A DNA stretch of 6,937 nt from Actinomycetota bacterium. GTDB lineage: Bacteria; Actinomycetota; Acidimicrobiia; Acidimicrobiales; Ilumatobacteraceae. Within the stretch, counting starts at the first letter, position 1, and every line of letters starts with the position of its first letter. A program made the position numbers and the translations under genes. The DNA lies in assembly GCA_016870295.1 (NCBI GenBank), contig VGBY01000055.1, positions 1 to 6,937 of the forward strand, given 5' to 3'. Under the pieces are notes generated by a model. The model was not told the origin of the DNA. It saw only the letters and a list, made by a program, of their open reading frames with translations, and ran no database searches. This document shows, piece by piece, positions 4,861-6,937 of this stretch.

Positions 4861-6510
4861 ATGGGAGCAGCGAGGCGCGACTCCACCACCCTCGATGTCG
4901 CCATCGTCGGCGCTGGTTTCGCCGGCATGTACATGTTGCACCGCGCCCGCCAAGCCGGATTCACTGCGAGGGTGTTCGAGCGCGGTGCGGGCGTCGGCGG
5001 CACCTGGTACTGGAACCGCTACCCCGGCGCGCGATGCGACGTGCCGAGCCTCGAGTACTCGTATCAGTTCTCTGATGAATTGCAGCAGGAATGGGAATGG
5101 TCGGAGAAGTATGCGACCCAGCCGGAAATCCTGCGCTACGCCGAGCACGTCGCCGACCGCTTCGACCTCCGACGAGACATGGTGTTCGACACGAACGTTG
5201 TGCGGCTCGAGTGGAGCGATGATGCGTGGCAGATAACCACAGCGCCCGTGGGGTCGGCAACGCGTGCTGCCGAAGTGACACCGTCGCAGCATGTCGCGCG
5301 ATTCGTCGTGCTGGCCACTGGATGTCTTTCGTCAGCGAACACGCCACGCTTCACCGATGATCATCTCTTTGCCGGTCGCACGTATCACACGGGTGCCTGG
5401 CCCCACGACGGTGTCGACTTCACCGGGCAGCGCGTTGCCGTCATCGGTACCGGTTCATCGGGCATTCAATCCGTGCCCGTGATTGCGCAGCAGGCCGCCC
5501 ATCTCACGGTGCTGCAACGCACACCCGCCTATTCCGTGCCGGCACGCAACGAGACGCTCGACCCTTCCTACGTTGCGGATATCAAGGCGAACTATGAGGA
5601 GTTCCGCCGCAAGAACAGCCTCACCCGCGCCGCACTCGGTGGCGACACACCTACCGGCCCCCACGGTGCACGAGAAGTGAGCGACGACGAACGACATGCC
5701 GCGCTCGAAGAGCGCTGGCAAAAGGGCGGCCTGCTCTTTCTCGGTGCATTCAACGACGCACTGACTGACGCCGAGTCAAATCGACTGATTGCCGACTTCG
5801 TGCGCGAGAAGATCGGTGGCATCGTGCGCGACGCCGACATCGCCCGCCAATTGATGCCCGACTCGGTGATCGGCTGCAAGCGCCTTTGTGTCGACAGCGG
5901 CTACTACGAAACATTCAACCGCCCGAACGTGTCGCTCATTGATCTGCGCGAGCAACCCTTCCGAAGGTTTACAGCAAAGGGCATCGTGGTTGGCGACGGC
6001 ACTTCGACCGAAGTTGAGCACGAGTTCGACGCCATCGTCTTTGCCACCGGTTTTGATGCGATGACCGGTGCAATCCAGAAGATCGAAATCACCGGTCGCG
6101 ATGGGCAGTCGTTGCGCGATGCGTGGTCGGCTGGCCCGGTCAACTATCTCGGGCTCAGTGTGCACGGCTTTCCGAATCTCTTCACCATCACCGGCCCTGG
6201 CAGCCCGTCAGTGCTCACCAACATGATCGTGTCGATCCAACATCATGTGGAGTGGATCGCCGACTGCCTTACATGGCTGCGTACGCACGACCGCGCCACC
6301 ATCGAGGCTGATGCTCGCGCCCAAGCAGAGTGGGTCGACTATGTGAATGCCGTGGCAGGACTCACGCTGTTTACCTCGTGTAGTTCGTGGTATCTCGGCG
6401 CGAACGTGCCGGGCAAGCCGAGGGTCTTCATGCCGTTGCCGGGGTTCCCTGCCTATGCCGATCACTGCGCCACGGTGGCCCGCGACGACTACCGCGGCTT
6501 TCGTACTTGA
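4861..6510 (+). CDS. Flavin-dependent Baeyer-Villiger monooxygenase
   Basis: This is a 549-aa cytosolic type I Baeyer-Villiger monooxygenase, which uses FAD, NADPH and O2 to insert oxygen beside a ketone and give an ester or lactone. The FAD-binding GAGFAG is at residues 17-22, followed by GVGGTWYWNRYPGARCDVPS (44-63). The family fingerprint FAGRTYHTGAWP (170-181) matches FxGxxxHxxxW(P/D) exactly. The NADPH-binding GTGSSG is at 196-201. The C-terminal half has CKRLCVDSGYYETFNRPNV, IVFATGFDA and the LFTITGPGSPSVLTNM segment. Length and motifs resemble the cyclohexanone/cyclopentadecanone monooxygenase group, but the preferred ketone cannot be read from this. ATG 4861 puts the FAD loop at the usual distance from the start. 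The frame opens earlier (4783), but that part overlaps the divergent gene, and neither start has a clear ribosome site. A carotenoid oxygenase gene starts 42 bp downstream, and a hairpin covers the stop codon. Confidence 0.95.
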   Translation: MGAARRDSTTLDVAIVGAGFAGMYMLHRARQAGFTARVFERGAGVGGTWYWNRYPGARCDVPSLEYSYQFSDELQQEWEWSEKYATQPEILRYAEHVADRFDLRRDMVFDTNVVRLEWSDDAWQITTAPVGSATRAAEVTPSQHVARFVVLATGCLSSANTPRFTDDHLFAGRTYHTGAWPHDGVDFTGQRVAVIGTGSSGIQSVPVIAQQAAHLTVLQRTPAYSVPARNETLDPSYVADIKANYEEFRRKNSLTRAALGGDTPTGPHGAREVSDDERHAALEERWQKGGLLFLGAFNDALTDAESNRLIADFVREKIGGIVRDADIARQLMPDSVIGCKRLCVDSGYYETFNRPNVSLIDLREQPFRRFTAKGIVVGDGTSTEVEHEFDAIVFATGFDAMTGAIQKIEITGRDGQSLRDAWSAGPVNYLGLSVHGFPNLFTITGPGSPSVLTNMIVSIQHHVEWIADCLTWLRTHDRATIEADARAQAEWVDYVNAVAGLTLFTSCSSWYLGANVPGKPRVFMPLPGFPAYADHCATVARDDYRGFRT

Positions 6511-6524
6511 CATCGTCAAGTACG
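6502..6524. promoter_or_regulatory. Perfect 10-bp inverted repeat with embedded TTGACA
   Basis: CGTACTTGAC (6502-6511) and GTCAAGTACG (6515-6524) are perfect complements around the 3-nt centre ATC. The left arm covers the last codons and TGA stop (6508-6510) of the monooxygenase gene, and the element ends 28 bp before the carotenoid oxygenase start. The left half contains TTGACA (6507-6512), identical to a sigma70 -35 box. A good -10 at 16-19 bp is not evident. The element could be an operator for a dimeric repressor over a promoter of the downstream gene, or an intergenic mRNA hairpin. No T-run follows, so a standard intrinsic terminator is unlikely. Confidence 0.55.
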
Positions 6525-6542
6525 CTCGCGGTACGTCTACTC

Positions 6543-6547
6543 GGAGG
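6543..6547 (+). promoter_or_regulatory. Ribosome binding site of the carotenoid oxygenase gene
   Basis: GGAGG lies 5 nt before ATG 6553. It is the strongest Shine-Dalgarno match in the window and fixes the start of the last gene, whose frame has no other plausible start nearby. Confidence 0.85.
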
Positions 6548-6552
6548 CACAA

Positions 6553-6937
6553 ATGACGACCATTGAGCGACCCTCATCGAACCCTTACCTCGCGGGCAAT
6601 CTCGCGCCAGTACACGAGGAAGTCACCGTTACCGACCTGCGTGTGACGGGCACGATTCCAACGGAACTCTCTGGTCGCTATCTGCGTAACGGACCGAATC
6701 CCGCGGGAACCGTCGATGAAAAGTCGTATCACTGGTTCTTGGGGCACGGCATGGTGCACGGCGTGCGACTCGATGACGGACAAGCGAAGTGGTACCGAAA
6801 TCGCTGGGTACGCACGCAGGATGTTTGTGCGGTGCTCGGTGGCACTCCGCCACCGTCGGATTGGCCCGACGGTCACGCCTCGTTCTCGGCCAACACCAGC
6901 GTCATCGGGCATGCCGGTCGCACCTTTGCAATCGTTG
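6553..6937 (+). CDS. Carotenoid oxygenase (RPE65/CCD family), N-terminal part
   Basis: The first 128 codons of a carotenoid cleavage/lignostilbene-type dioxygenase are present; the rest lies beyond the right edge. The family is a Fe(II) beta-propeller that splits a C=C bond of carotenoids, apocarotenoids or stilbenes into two carbonyl products. Supporting segments are NPYLAGNLAPVHEEVTV (10-26), the strongly conserved GTIPTELSGRYLRNGPNP (33-50), YHWFLGHGMVHGVRL (59-73), AKWYRNRWVRT (78-88), and SANTSVIGHAGRTFAIV (112-128). In most members the third segment reads G-D-G-M; here a histidine (H65) takes the place of the aspartate. The four iron-binding histidines lie mostly downstream and cannot be checked. 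The start is supported by GGAGG. The gene follows the monooxygenase by 42 bp in the same direction and may be its operon partner, although the inverted repeat between them may allow separate control. Confidence 0.93.
   Translation, partial: MTTIERPSSNPYLAGNLAPVHEEVTVTDLRVTGTIPTELSGRYLRNGPNPAGTVDEKSYHWFLGHGMVHGVRLDDGQAKWYRNRWVRTQDVCAVLGGTPPPSDWPDGHASFSANTSVIGHAGRTFAIV

Noticed and set aside
4807..5292. 161-aa minus-strand frame
   Set aside because: It is antisense to the FAD-binding domain of the monooxygenase and has no recognisable motif.

Overview
The window looks like chromosomal DNA from a high-GC actinobacterium (roughly 60% GC by eye). The gene families suggest an environmental lineage such as Acidimicrobiia/Ilumatobacter-like bacteria or a mycobacterial relative. 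That placement is inferred from the mix of families (APH-type phosphotransferase, DUF7064-like protein, DUF1330-like protein, DUF2855, Baeyer-Villiger monooxygenase, carotenoid oxygenase) and was not tested by phylogeny.

Layout. Bases 1-2262 read leftward. From the right they are a tRNA-Arg(CCU) with encoded CCA, a 114-aa PH-like protein starting 6 nt after that CCA, a 233-bp gap, a 56-aa two-helix membrane protein, a 345-aa lipocalin-like (DUF7065/DUF7064 type) protein, and the first 115 codons of an APH-family kinase-like gene that runs off the left edge. Bases 2343-4136 hold a rightward pair: a 238-aa DUF1330-like protein and a 348-aa DUF2855 protein, 30 bp apart. Bases 4169-4810 hold a leftward 213-aa protein of an unnamed family, convergent with DUF2855 and divergent from the next gene. 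Bases 4861-6937 hold a rightward flavin Baeyer-Villiger monooxygenase and the start of a carotenoid/stilbene cleavage oxygenase that runs off the right edge.

How the genes may work together. The two recognisable enzymes at the right are both oxygenases acting on lipophilic substrates: one cleaves conjugated double bonds to aldehydes or ketones, the other turns ketones into esters or lactones. Together with the lipocalin-like and DUF2855 proteins they suggest catabolism of an isoprenoid, alicyclic or aromatic ketone, but no substrate can be read from the sequence. No mobile element, CRISPR array or defence system is visible. The signals not explained by genes are two perfect 10-bp-arm inverted repeats in gene-start regions (2274-2302 and 6502-6524), an 11-bp direct repeat between convergent genes (4143-4171), and the tight tRNA/mRNA junction at 2177-2189.
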